Part shown: positions 42,703 through 53,328 of the stretch, piece after piece | Layout of the letters: every line of letters starts with the position of its first letter | Position numbering within the stretch: position 1 is the stretch's first letter | Source of the DNA: Vitellaria paradoxa | Taxonomy: Eukaryota > Streptophyta > Magnoliopsida > Ericales > Sapotaceae | Length of the DNA: 64,000 nucleotides | Direction: 5' to 3' | Assembly: GCA_019916065.1 (NCBI GenBank) | Contig: CM034233.1 | Span: 37,364,862 to 37,428,861 of the forward strand | Program-made: the position numbers and the translations under genes | The notes under the pieces: model-generated | Databases searched by the model: none | What the model was told of the DNA's origin: nothing | The model's input: only the letters and a program-made list of their open reading frames with translations

Positions 42703-43273
42703 GTACACTTTAACTACTTTGCATACGGATGTTACTCAAGATGTTAATGTGGGTAGTATCAGGGGTCACAAGCGTAAATGGGATGTTTTGTCAATTAGCA
42801 GTAGGGATGAGAGTGACTATGAGAGTGAGTCTAAGAGTTCCTCTGTGAGTTCTGAGTGTAGTTTAAGTTCTTGGCCTGACACTTTATTTATACAGGGTGA
42901 TGCATTGCCTTTAGCTGAATATGTTCCCCCATTTTTCGCCTTGGCACCTAATCAATTTTTTAAGGCAGCCTAGTGGCCTAAAGTAGACTTAGAGATAAAT
43001 GTTAGAATAGAATGGGCGAAAATTGTTATAGCTCAAGAGTGGCCTGATGCCCCACCCACTGACTGTGACCACCTATCTATTATGTCATCTGAGGATTTCT
43101 CTACTCGGGAGGATATGCCAGCCCTTGAAGATGTACTTGATGAAAGTGGTAAGCACGATGAGAGTGAACTAACTGCGCAGCTCATTAAATCACCTTCATC
43201 GTGAGAGTTCTCACACTTGGTTTCTCCTTTTCTTCATGATGCACTTACTTCAATTGATGACGATATGAGGTAA
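42703..43273 (+). pseudogene. Element E acidic 3' coding block
   Basis: It opens at an AG|GTAC acceptor and reads HKRKWDVLSISSRDES, then Ser/Glu-rich sequence, WPDTLFIQGDALPLAEY and PPFFALAP, to TAG at 42971. The same frame continues as WPKVDLE, RIEWAKIVIAQEWPD and EDMPALEDVLDES to TGA at 43202, then to TAA at 43271. G has the homologous protein with TAG at the same place. It is highly acidic with a KRKW basic motif. I do not recognise a family, and function is unknown. Confidence 0.65.
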
Positions 43274-43424
43274 TATCCACGCTTTTCTTTATTCTTATAT
43301 ATTTGTCTTTGATTGTTTTTATTTTACTTATTGTTATTATCCACTTCCTGTCATTAGTCACATATCATTCTATGTATACATGCATTAATAGTCACCTTCT
43401 TTTGTCAGTTAAAGATTCTATAAC

Positions 43425-43464
43425 ACACATTGGGGACAATGTGTGATTTTAGTTGGGGGGGAGA
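43425..43464 (+). promoter_or_regulatory. Internal hairpin plus polypurine tract of element E
   Basis: ACACATTGGGGACAATGTGT is a strong hairpin with 8-bp arms. It is followed by GATTTTAGTTGGGGGGGAG. The module is the same as in A, B and F. In E it lies after the 3' coding blocks. Confidence 0.62.
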
Positions 43465-45006
43465 CATGTTGCATGGTAAAACGCGACTGCGTTGCATAAA
43501 TAATATTTTTTTTGACATATAGTGACTAACGTGGGGGTGTATAACTAGTTTGAGGATGGTAATAATCATGGAAATAAGGAATGTTTTGATTTTCATTTGT
43601 GAGTAAGTAACTAAAGTGAGAAATTGAGTATAAAATTTTCAAATGTGTAGTAGATTTTCTTTTTTACATGAGATCAAGGGAATGACAGTGTGTTAGGGAA
43701 TAGAGTCCATGAGACATAGTCAATCAGGTATGCCAAGACACAAGTGGAGACTTAAAAACCTCTCTTTTGTGAGACTTTGAGCCTAAAATCGTTATTTTGA
43801 GAGGATTGAATATAAAGCTCTTTATTACATTTTCTTTCATCTCACATATTTCTTTTATAGCTTCATTATGTTATTTTGCTTTGGTATTGAATGCAACAAG
43901 TTACTGCTTTTCAATTGCATGAATGGATCATTGATTTTGAAGAAATGATGATGACCTAGGGAATGATGTTAGGCCATCATTGGATTATTTGAAAGACTGT
44001 ATCCCTTTCTTTTAAAACTATTGCCTTTGGAACCAAGTTGAAGCCTTTCAAAATAAAATAATCTATTAAAATTTTCTTGGACCCACAATTTTAACCCTTT
44101 TTTATCTTAGATATATAGGAGCCAACCCTTACATGCTTTGGGATGTCTTGGCTGTGTTTGGAGAGGTAGTTAAGGGGCAGATTGGAGGCGAAAAAAAAAT
44201 CTTTTGGTCCTCTATATATATATATATATAAATCAAAATCAATATTGGTATTCAAGGAGTAGAAAGGAGAAAGTTGGGGGGAGGATTGTAATACCATTTT
44301 AATCCTAAGGCATGCACCTTGATTTTTCATATCCATTATTGTTTAGCCATTACCCCCAGGCCCTGCTACAACCTAATAAAGACCTAACGGACTTTGGGTG
44401 AAAATCATTTTTAAGAACATTGATCCATTTCATGTGAAAGATTGTGGTGTACTTGTGTTTGCATTAATACCTTCCATCCATGAAGCTATATATTGTTCTA
44501 TACTTCATTTGATTATTTCATTCCTTGATTGGGGTTCATTGCGATTATTTGAATTTGCATTCTTGCATGAACCATGAGAGTAACCCTCATCGAGTGAATT
44601 TTTTTTAGAGTGAACATCCATGTGAGATTTGAAGTCAAAGCTAAGATCATTGGACATACAGGATAGGCTTGTTGATTGGATAATATGAACATACATTCTG
44701 GACATTACATGATCAATATAGGAAGAGAGTCTCATCACATTAGGGGAATTTATGCAAAAATTTTGAGTTTAAGTCACCTATTTCACATTTTGAAGTTAAA
44801 GCATGAACTGTTGAAGTGATTGTTTACCATCCCTTAAACTAGTGTAGGAATTTTGTGGGTAGATTCACTGCAAACCCTCACGAGACTTCACTCGTCCACT
44901 AGGGGAAACCTAGGGACTTAAAAGGCTTGTTGCACATTGCTAAGTGCAACCGTGTTTCCAACGAAAAGAGAAATAGGATAATAGTTTGGGTAGTTTAAAT
45001 AAATCC
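43465..45006 (+). other. Element E 3' non-coding region
   Basis: About 1.5 kb without a gene. It contains the TAGGCCATCATTGG block (43970-44050), a TA microsatellite (44214-44230) and the CACTGCAAACCCTCACGAGA block (44870 onwards). All but the microsatellite have counterparts in A and F. Confidence 0.55.
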
Positions 45007-45042
45007 ATTGCTAGAGACTAGCAATACTCTAGTTGGGGTGTG
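45007..45042 (+). promoter_or_regulatory. Element E 3' polypurine tract with hairpin
   Basis: ATTGCTAGAGACTAGCAAT forms a stem. AGTTGGGGTGTG follows and abuts the LTR start TGATTACACTT. Same layout as A, B and F. Confidence 0.8.
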
Positions 45043-46643
45043 TGATTACACTTGAAAAGTGTAATTGCAAGGCCTTTGTTTTAGTTTAAATTCATGTATT
45101 TTCTTGTTAAATTCATGCTTTTTATTAATTTCTAAGCTAATTATGTTTATTTTTCTTAATTGTAGTGAAAAGGCTCAATAAATGCAATTGGGAGCGTTAA
45201 AAATGAAGAAAATGACGAAGGATAGCATAAGGTGCAAGTGCGGGAAGGGGGTGTCCGGACACCTTCAGGACACCCGAGTGCAGAGAAGATTTTGGACCTC
45301 ACTGCGGTCCGGACACCCCCATTGGGTGTCCAGACACCTGAACACCCGAACTTAAATTCCCTCTTCATTTTTAGGGTTTGGACGTGATGGTTATAAAAAC
45401 CCATTGTATAGCCGTTCCAAGGGACTTCTTCTCTGCTCTTCCTCTGACTTTTCAAGACATTCTTAGGATTAGATTCTCTATTTTTCATTCTTTTTGGAAG
45501 ATGATTTCAAGACTTGATATTGCCGTTTGTCGGATTACTTCGGTGTTGTTCGTAGTTCGTCATTCTTTTGATGCATTGAAGTACGGTATTTAAAGTTTGA
45601 TTTTAATAATAGTTTCTTTAGATTTATTCTTCATCTAAACATCTTGTCTATTGAATATTTATTGATTTATTTGAATGAATCTTGATTCAATATTAGAGTA
45701 GATTTATTTTTTGCAAGTATACATTCTTGTTCATATTTCTTCATCTAAAATCATCTAGTTCTTGATTGAGTTATTGTGTTGATTGAGTGGTTTCTTTAAC
45801 TATGGTAGCGTAGGTTTCTTTTCCTTGATTTAACTTCATAGGGAGGGTGGAATGGTTTATTTATGTTTGTGCTAGGTTTTCGTAGATGATTACGCAAACG
45901 CATGAACATTTATGAAAACTCTTCAATTCTGGTTTTTCTATTCCAAGAACTTTCGAAAACAAAAACTTTTGATCATATTCTGGTAATCACTGATAAAGGT
46001 TTTTGAAACATTAATTTTCTTGAAGAATCTTGAAATTAAAAACTAGGGTTTGAAACCACAAGTGTTCCTATTCAAGCAAAATCTTTCCGATTTCATAATC
46101 CATAAGACGTGAATATGAAATTGGGTGTTGTGTTTTAAAGAACTTTAACGAAGACATATTCCAATTGATTTTTTCATTCGACATGAAATTTTAATTGGTA
46201 ACCGAGGCACAACGTAAATTGATTTCGTTCCACCTGAACTTGAATGTTAAATCAAGGGTTTTATTTCATTGAATTTAATTTACTAAATTAATTGCTTGTT
46301 TTCTTACAATCTTGATTAGGTTAGCAAATTTTCTTTAAATCTTGAATGCATAATTAAGTATTTCTGAAATTACAAAAATATTTTTATTTAAGAATTTCTT
46401 TTCATTGCAACTTTCTTTATTTAATTCTTGTTTAGGTTTAGTTAAGTTTTAAACTTTCCAACTTTCGAATTTAGGTAGAGAACTTTTAAAATTTCCCAGT
46501 ATTTGAATTTTGAACATTCTTGATAACTTAGAAACTAAAACTTAGGTTCCTTGTGGGTTCGACCTCGGACTTACCGAGTTAAAACTACACCGCACACCCT
46601 TGCACTTGGGGGTTAGTTTAGACGCACATTCTACACGCGGTCA
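45043..46643 (+). repeat. Element E 3' LTR
   Basis: This 1,601-bp partner of 33051-34650 has a palindrome array at 45248-45350, where GTGTCCGGACACC is a perfect palindrome, and a TATA segment GTTATAAAAACCC near 45391. It ends GCGGTCA at 46643, followed by TCGAT. Confidence 0.94.
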
Positions 46644-47184
46644 TCGATCATATATATTGATTGATGAATTAGTTATATCAATGTTATCCATAAGTCCTTC
46701 ACTAAAACAAATTGCCTTTTCCAAAGGGTCCTTAATAAACTCACGGTCTATATAGTCCTAGACTATTGTCTCGACCATGTCCACCTCTTGGATTCCATAC
46801 TCCTCCCTTGGCTATTTACAACCTTTAAAAATGTTTGTTTCAAATATAATAGTGCCAAAGGACATTTTAAGTGGGTCTATCCTACAATTAATAAGGGCAT
46901 TTGATGTTGCAAGGTAAGGTCTACCTAGGATAACTGGAGTCTTGTTTTGCACGAACTTACTGGTTAGAGGTTGTGTGTAAAGAATTATAAAATCCACAAT
47001 GAAGCAAGAACTTTCTACCTTGATTGATACATCCTCAACTGTTCCTCACAGGATCTTGATGGATCTATCCACAAGTTGTAAAGTAACTCGAGCGGGCTTT
47101 AACTCTCCTAAGCCCAATTGTGTGTAAACTAAATAGGGCAATAGATTTACGCTCACCCCTAGATCAAGCAATGGAATGTCTATA
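46644..47184 (-). pseudogene. Element C protease region (decayed)
   Basis: On the minus strand the active-site segment LLDLGVSVNLLPYLVY is followed by LGLGELKPARVTLQL, VDFIILYTQPL, PVILGRPYLATSNALINC and MSFGTIIFETNIF, then the linker DPLEKAI towards RT. At least one stop interrupts it. It is cut on the left by element E and on the right by element F. Confidence 0.85.
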
Positions 47185-49026
47185 TGATATTCAATTACAC
47201 TTAAAAAAAATCATAAACCTTGATTTTTGGGCTAATTCTAATAATTTATGTTTTATTATATTTATTTTAGTTTAATTTTATTTATTTATGTTACTTTATT
47301 CATTTATGCAGGTTTTAGTCGAAAATACACCAAAAATAACTTGTTGGAACGAGATACATGTCCAATTTTGACATAGAAGGAGTTCTAGAAATTAAAAGTG
47401 GTCTTCAGCAAAGTTGTAGTGGACATCTCAAGCTTTTCAGAAAGCTTTTATGTGACAAAATTAGAGTTCGTTTGGGTCTTGAAAGATTGCTTAAAAGTCA
47501 AGGCTAGAAAGCTAGACAAATCCTAATCACCATATGATTTGGGGCATATCTTGAGATTCCGAGATCTAATTGAGGTGATTCAAAAGCCTAAAGTCAACTA
47601 AACATTCTTAGATATTACTTTCATGAAGAGTCCAAGTCCAAAAGAAGTATCCATCCGCCCTGAAATCAGCTTACAAGGTTGCACAATTCAGAATTCTCTA
47701 GATGATTCAGCACAACACCCTGTCAGTATTTTGGCCATATCTTTTTGCTCACAACTCCGATTGATGTGATTCTTTTTGGGTTGCAAAGAAGACTCAAAGG
47801 GCTATAACTTTTATGTTGGAACCAAAGATTGATTCTGTGGTCCAGAAACCATTTCAAGTGGTCTAGACCACAGTGAGCAGCATGAACAGGAAATTAAGTT
47901 AGGGTTTAGGTTTACGCTATATATTGTTGTTCTTTCAGCCATAAAGGGGGCTTTTCTTTTCAGTATTTTCAGATTCAGTTTTTCACTAGTATAGGTTAGT
48001 TTAGAGATATTTTTTGGCTTTGCTTTATGGATTCAAGTTCATGAATACTTTAGCGTATTGTAAGTTCATTTTGCATTTCATTAATGGAATTTGTTTTCTT
48101 TTCGCTTTCTCTTTTTATTTACTGTTTTATTATTTTATCCATGTCAGGCTAAATTTTTATTATTGATTCAACCCATCAATGATGGGTGGATCTTTATTTG
48201 AATGTTGGATGTGATCAAATCCAAGCATGCAACGTAAAGGTTGCATGTTAGGGTTCTTGTTCTCTAAATCTACTTTCTAATATCTTTAAAACTTTTGAAA
48301 ACTTATGTAGTTGATCATATTTCCTTGAAGTCACTATTAACTACAAAAGATTATAACTTTTTTAATACTTTAAAAACAAACGAAATAGATTTAGATATGT
48401 TTTCTGGTTTTCTTTCTCTTTTGATTTTCAAAACATTCGAAAACGTGTAATCTCGATCATACTTCGTTGAAATCCCTGATGACGTTACATGATCAAAACT
48501 TTCTTTATATTTTGAAATCAAAGAAAAGAGATTTGGACCAAAGATTGTTTTCAAGATGATATCCTTCTAGTTTTATTTATCCTAAACATGATTTTAAAAT
48601 TGTGCTTTGGAAATTAAAACTTTCACAATGAAATCTTTCTAGTTTACTTTTCCTAAACATGAGATGTAAATCGAGATAATAATCACATCCAAACATGAGA
48701 ATAAGTTATTCACTCAGATTTGTAGGTTAAATCAAGATCTTAAATTATCTTGAATGCGTAGTGTTATTACTTTCATTTTAGTTATATTTAATTGTTGCAA
48801 TTCAATTTATTTATTTAGTAGTTAGTACATCAAAAATTTTCAAAACCCAAAATCAATTTTTCTTTCCTGTTTTTAAAAAGAAACCAGTAGGTAGAAGAAC
48901 TTAGAAAACCCTAGTGTTCAATCTTAAAGTTCCCTGTGGATTCGATCTCAGTCTCACCGAGTTAAAACTATACCGCACACCCTTGCACTCGGGGGTTAGT
49001 TTAGATGCAATATTTAGAAGCGGTCT
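47185..49026 (+). repeat. Element F 5' LTR
   Basis: About 1,842 bp, starting TGATATTCAATTACACTT, an altered form of the TGATTACACTT tip kept in the 3' copy at 52944, and ending GCGGTCT, where A is mutated to T in the terminal CA. It shares a central segment (47716-47810) with solo LTR D. Confidence 0.82.
47830..47926 (+). promoter_or_regulatory. Element F LTR promoter: single palindrome unit plus TATA
   Basis: One unit with arms CTGTGGTCCAGA and GGTCTAGACCACAG (47836-47875) is followed by TTAGGGTTTAGG and CTATATATT (47917-47925). It is a reduced version of the arrays in A and D. Confidence 0.6.
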
Positions 49027-49032
49027 AGTGTT

Positions 49033-49050
49033 TGGCGCCATTGCTGATGA
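49033..49050 (+). other. Element F primer binding site (diverged)
   Basis: TGGCGCCATTGCTGATGA lies six bases after the LTR end. Several changes from the B site suggest age. Confidence 0.8.
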
Positions 49051-49121
49051 ACTTAGTTTTGATTCATTAGGATAACTCTAGGTTACTCTTCTACTATTTC
49101 CTTAAAAAAAAAAAAGATTTT

Positions 49122-50213
49122 ATGAACATGGATTATTTTTCTTAAAATTCTAATTCACTAGATACCACTCACCCACTCATTGGTTATTTAGGTAGCATTT
49201 ATGAAATTGATTTTTGCACAAATGGTGACACGGATGACACTTTTAGGTATAATTTTTTTCCGTTATCATTATATGGAGTGGCCGATAAATGGTGTTGTGC
49301 CGCTACTTGGGACGTTAATATTTAGGAAGAGTTACAAAATGAATTTATTATGACCTTTCTCCCTATTTTTCAAAACTTCAGCCTACGATTTGAAATTGAA
49401 AATTTTTCTCAAAATTATGGTGAAGAAATATATTAATGTTGGGAGAGGTTTAAAGATATAAACTACCCAGATTATAATCTTAAGTTATGGTACATCATTA
49501 AAAATTTCTATAATGGTTTATTTTTAGAGATGTGCCACACTCTTGAAGAGTTATCCGAGGGTAAGTTTCTTGACCTTACTCCAGAGTTGACATGGGATTT
49601 TCTTGAGTCACTCTATGCGAAAACTCAACATAGGGAAGAAATTAGCTTAAAAGTCAATTCTAGTACACATGAGACTTCTACTCATATTGACTCTACATTA
49701 GATGATACATTGCTCAGGTCCACAGTATGTCCTTATGTCCGTCCACTCACAGAAGTAGAAATTGCTGAATCTAAGGCCTTTTTGTTTCTTGCACGAGAAA
49801 ATCCTAATTTAAAAACCTTAGACTTTGAGTAGAGCGACTATTTCAACGATGGTTAGAATAGTGAATGGAAAGAGCCCTTTAACTCATTCCCACCAGACTC
49901 CAACATGCTCGAAACTTCATTTTTTCAGAGTCTAGAGGACATGCCAACCAAAACCACCACAGAGCTTGAAGCTCATCCCACCCTGACAACCCAGGTGACC
50001 TTGGAAAGTCCTAATACTCATTCTAGGAGCTTTGATGCCAAAGGTTCAGGGGAGCACACTGTTGAGCCGGTCATTTCGATTTCATCATGTTCTACTACAC
50101 CACTCACTGAGACCACAAATGATATATCTTTTTCTATTGGGACTACTGCACTTGATGACTTACTTGTTGAGGCCCCTATATTTGATTGGAAGTATGATTC
50201 TAATTATGGTTGA
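49122..50213 (+). pseudogene. gag: Element F gag-like gene (decayed)
   Basis: One frame of 364 codons from the ATG at 49122 is broken by five in-frame stops (including 49830) but no frameshift before the stop at 50211. The capsid-like part reads FFPLSLYGVADKW, EELQNEFIMTF, CWERFKDI and IIKNFYNGLFLEM, a distant version of Athila gag. The downstream part is Thr/Ser-rich (LEAHPTLTTQVTLESPN) and has no counterpart in the other elements; no zinc knuckle was seen. Nonsense-only decay suggests a single original ORF. Confidence 0.72.
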
Positions 50214-50311
50214 GTTCCTACTTCAATCCCACAGGACTCTCATGAGAGTGAATTTTCTTAATCATCTTTTGAGAGTTCGACAAATAAGCTTAAGAGTGAG
50301 AGCAGTACATA

Positions 50312-50659
50312 CCTCTTCTCTTTTGCCCTAACCTAACTGAGAATCTTACTGAGGGAAATGAACATGTTTTGACCGAGATTGACCACACATGTAGGGAAGT
50401 GGTGGAGACCAAAAAGGTAGTTTGCATTGACTTCTTAGGTGTCGAGGCAATACTAGAAAACACGCAACCACATTCCATGTTCACATATGTAAATAACTTT
50501 GGGTCATATTTTTTGCTCAAGGATCCTCACAAAGCGAAGAATTCTCCAATGATTTCTACACAAGGAGCACACTCATTTTTGGTACCTCCTAGACTCGAGG
50601 AGAATATTTCATTCCTAAAGCTGTTTGGTAAGGCTTGGGAAAGATTAGGAGTTGGATAG
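50312..50659 (+). pseudogene. Element F downstream ORF fragment
   Basis: A frame shifted relative to the gag-like ORF includes EVVETKKVVCIDFLGVEAIL, YVNNFGSYFLLKDP and FLKLFGKAWERLG, and ends at TAG at 50657. It is probably the C-terminus of the same protein after a frameshift. No family was recognised. Confidence 0.45.
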
Positions 50660-52908
50660 TATATTTTTGCATTAACCCTTGTATATTAGTAGATTAGATT
50701 TTATTTATTTATTTTTGTTTTCTTTCTGTCTAAATTAAATTTATTTTTCTTTCATTTAAATTTTATTTGTTTATTCTAACATTTTCTCTCATAAAAGTTT
50801 TATTTTTCTTTTAGTACAATTTGATTCAAAGGAATAAATTGCTTTAGTTCTTTTATTTTCTTCAAATAAGGAAGCTCTTGAGGTAATATCCTTCCTCTCC
50901 CTTTTATTTAGTTTTACACTTCCAAATTGGTACTTCATATATATAATTGTTGTTGTTAAGGGTGCTATAAAATCTAAGTTGGGGGAATGTATTGGGTGAT
51001 GCCTGGCTTGAATAATAGGTACATGCTTGGTTTATTTTGTGCTTTGTTTTTATTTGTGCCTTTTGTGGTTATTGTTTCATGTTCATCATGCTCACTATTG
51101 CACATTATGGACCCACATATGCATCATGGTTCTCACATTGAGGACAATGTGAATTTTAAGTTGGGGGGTAGGGTTCACATAATGACCTTTTGTGCCAAAA
51201 TTGCAAAATTTTAAAATTTTTGAGCATCTTTAACCTTGAATACATGAATTTAGCACATTTGTACCTCCATGTCAATGCTTTTTGGTTTGGTTGATTGTGA
51301 AATTGAGAGAGAGAGTAGTAAATGAGTCTTGTTCAAGCTTTAATAGGAAACTTAGTTCAAATTGAGTGTATAATGACCTTGTGCACTTTTTACTATCATA
51401 GAGAAGAGTTTATGTGCTTAGGAGTGAATTTTGTTTAACATTGGTTAATTGAGCATTCTTGGACTAGGTGGAGACTTACACCCCTTAATGGTGAGCTTTT
51501 AAGCTTATTATTCTTTTCTTAAGGGGTTGCACATAATCACAGCTCTTTTATTCTTCACTTTGGCTTTTAATGCACTAGTTGCATCACACACACTTGTGTG
51601 AGTTTTACTTTACACATTATAAGTTGTTGCAAGCTTTGAACATGATACTAGGCCATCTTTGCTGTTGTTGGGCCTTCTTGTCCTTCCTTAGTTATGAATT
51701 ACCCTAGGAGCCAACTTGAAGCCTTTTCATAAAGTGTGTGATATATATATATATTCTTGGTTCCTATCTCATATATTATCCCTTAACCTTATTCACACAT
51801 TTTAAGCCTTACCCTTACATGTCTTGGGTTGTAAAAGCCCCTCAATGTCAATGATGTGAATGAGGGTTGGGAATGGAAACTTTTGAGAGCATATTGAGAG
51901 GAAATATTGGGTGGAGAATTCAACTGATATATATTTCATTATTTCAAAAACAAAGAAAAAGAAAAAAAGAGAAAAAAATAAAAAAAAAAATTTATCATTC
52001 CTTTTGTTTATGATAGTATGGGACTGGTACATTATTTGCAATATTTGCAATTATCCTAAGGTAATATTTAGTGTGATAATCTTCTTGCTGGGATTTTTAT
52101 TAGGGTTGGGAAGGAAATGGTTAGTTTGCCACTTGTGCGCACTTGAGCAATTTATCCCAAGACATGTGCTTTGATTTCCAAATCTTCTATTGTTAACCAT
52201 TAACCCTGGCCAAGTTACAACCGAAATAAAGGCCTAGTAGATTCTAAGCAAGCAACTCTTGTATTGTGCATATAGTGGTCTTGTGTAGGTTATATGATGT
52301 GATCTCTTGCACATGCATTGGAACATGGTTATGAGCTATCCACTTTGAATTTCATTTCAGTTCACTCACTTATCTGCGGGGTTATGTGCAACTAGGATAG
52401 CATTATATGCTAATAGGTATGCGTGAACCCTTGATGAGTGAATTCTTTTCTATGAGTGCTACCCTGTGAGTATTTGAAGTCAAAACCTAGTTCTGTTTAT
52501 GCTCTTGTAACCTTGTTGAATGAATAAAATAATTTTGCACACATGCTCTTTCTACCTTAATAGTCCATGCATTTATGCTTAGCACTTGGGAATTACACAT
52601 GATATTTGTGTTTTGTGACTTGTTGGGCTTGAGCTTGATTAATTTTTTTTCTTGATCACTTTTTAAAACTTCGAGACCATGCCATAGATGTTTGTGGGTA
52701 GCATCACTGCAAACCCTCACGAGACCTTACTCGTCCATTAGGGGGAACCTATAGGTTTAAAAGGCTTGCCTCATGCGCTAAGTGTGGCCATGTGTCTCCT
52801 ACAAAAATAGACCTCCCTTTTTATTTGAATCTTTACTTATCTTTGTTTTTGAATAAGTTGAGAATGCTTGGTTTATGCCCTTTAATCCTAAGATTTGAAT
52901 TCTTTTCT
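50660..52908 (+). other. Element F 3' non-coding region
   Basis: About 2.2 kb, largely collinear with A 22911-25120. It contains AGCTCTTGAGGTAATATCC (50872), the internal polypurine module (51133-51169), the TAGGCCATCTTTGC block (51648-51735), a TA repeat (51743-51754), an A-rich run (51944-51991) and the CACTGCAAACCCTCACGAGA block (about 52705). Confidence 0.6.
51133..51169 (+). promoter_or_regulatory. Internal hairpin plus polypurine tract of element F
   Basis: CACATTGAGGACAATGTG forms a 7-bp stem, followed by AATTTTAAGTTGGGGGG. It is kept even though F has no pol genes, which argues for a cis role. Confidence 0.6.
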
Positions 52909-52943
52909 TTGCTAGGGACTAGCAATAGGTAAGTTGGGGGGTG
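52909..52943 (+). promoter_or_regulatory. Element F 3' polypurine tract with hairpin
   Basis: TTGCTAGGGACTAGCAA is a palindrome. AAGTTGGGGGGTG follows directly before the LTR start at 52944. It is the cleanest copy of the module in the window. Confidence 0.85.
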
Positions 52944-53328
52944 TGATTACACTTGAAAGGTGTAATCATAAAACCTTGATTTTTTTGTACTAATTCTGAT
53001 AATTTATATTTTGATTTGTTTATTTTAGTTTAATTTTGTTTATTTATGTTACTTTGTTTATTTATGCAGGTTTTAGTTGAAAATACACCAAAAATAGCTT
53101 GCTAGAACGAGATACATGCCCAATTTTGACGTAGAAGGAGCTCCAGAAATTAAAAGTAGTTTTCAGCAAAGTTGTAGTGGACATCTCAAGCTTTTCAAAA
53201 AGCTATTATGTGACAAAATTGGAGTTCGTTTGGGCATTGAAAGATTGCTTAAAAGTCAAGGTTAGAAAGCTAGACAAATCTTAATCAGCGTATGATTTTG
53301 GGCATATCTTGAGTTTTCGAGATCTAAT
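52944..53328 (+). repeat. Element F 3' LTR (first 385 bp)
   Basis: It starts TGATTACACTTGAAAGGTG and follows the 5' LTR (47185-47590) closely up to GATCTAAT, where element G is inserted. The G target duplication should be CTAAT (53324-53328); the second copy is beyond the window. Confidence 0.88.

Larger units (their letters stand above)
33051..46643 (+). mobile_element. Element E: Athila-type LTR retrotransposon
   Basis: This is a full-length 13.6-kb element with LTRs at 33051-34650 and 45043-46643, flanked by CCGAT (33046-33050) and TCGAT (46644-46648), a 5-bp duplication with one change. It contains a primer binding site, gag-pol, palindrome array, splice-like leader, 3' ORF, acidic coding block, internal polypurine module and 3' polypurine tract. 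All genes carry nonsense changes. It is inserted in element C between protease and RT. Confidence 0.95.
47185..53328 (+). mobile_element. Element F: gag-only non-autonomous Athila-like element
   Basis: 5' LTR at 47185-49026, primer binding site at 49033, a decayed gag-like gene, then 2.3 kb of 3' non-coding sequence, polypurine tract and the start of the 3' LTR (52944-53328), which is interrupted by element G. No protease, RT or integrase is present. Gag-only elements of this kind (TR-GAG type) would depend on another element's pol. Its 3' region is shared with A, a possible helper family. The rest of the 3' LTR and the second target duplication lie outside the window. Confidence 0.82.

Noticed and set aside
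33051..46643. An envelope gene (retrovirus-like) in the post-pol region of E.
   Set aside because: Neither the 3' ORF nor the acidic block shows a signal peptide, transmembrane segment or cleavage site. The domain matches the putative plant transposon protein type instead.
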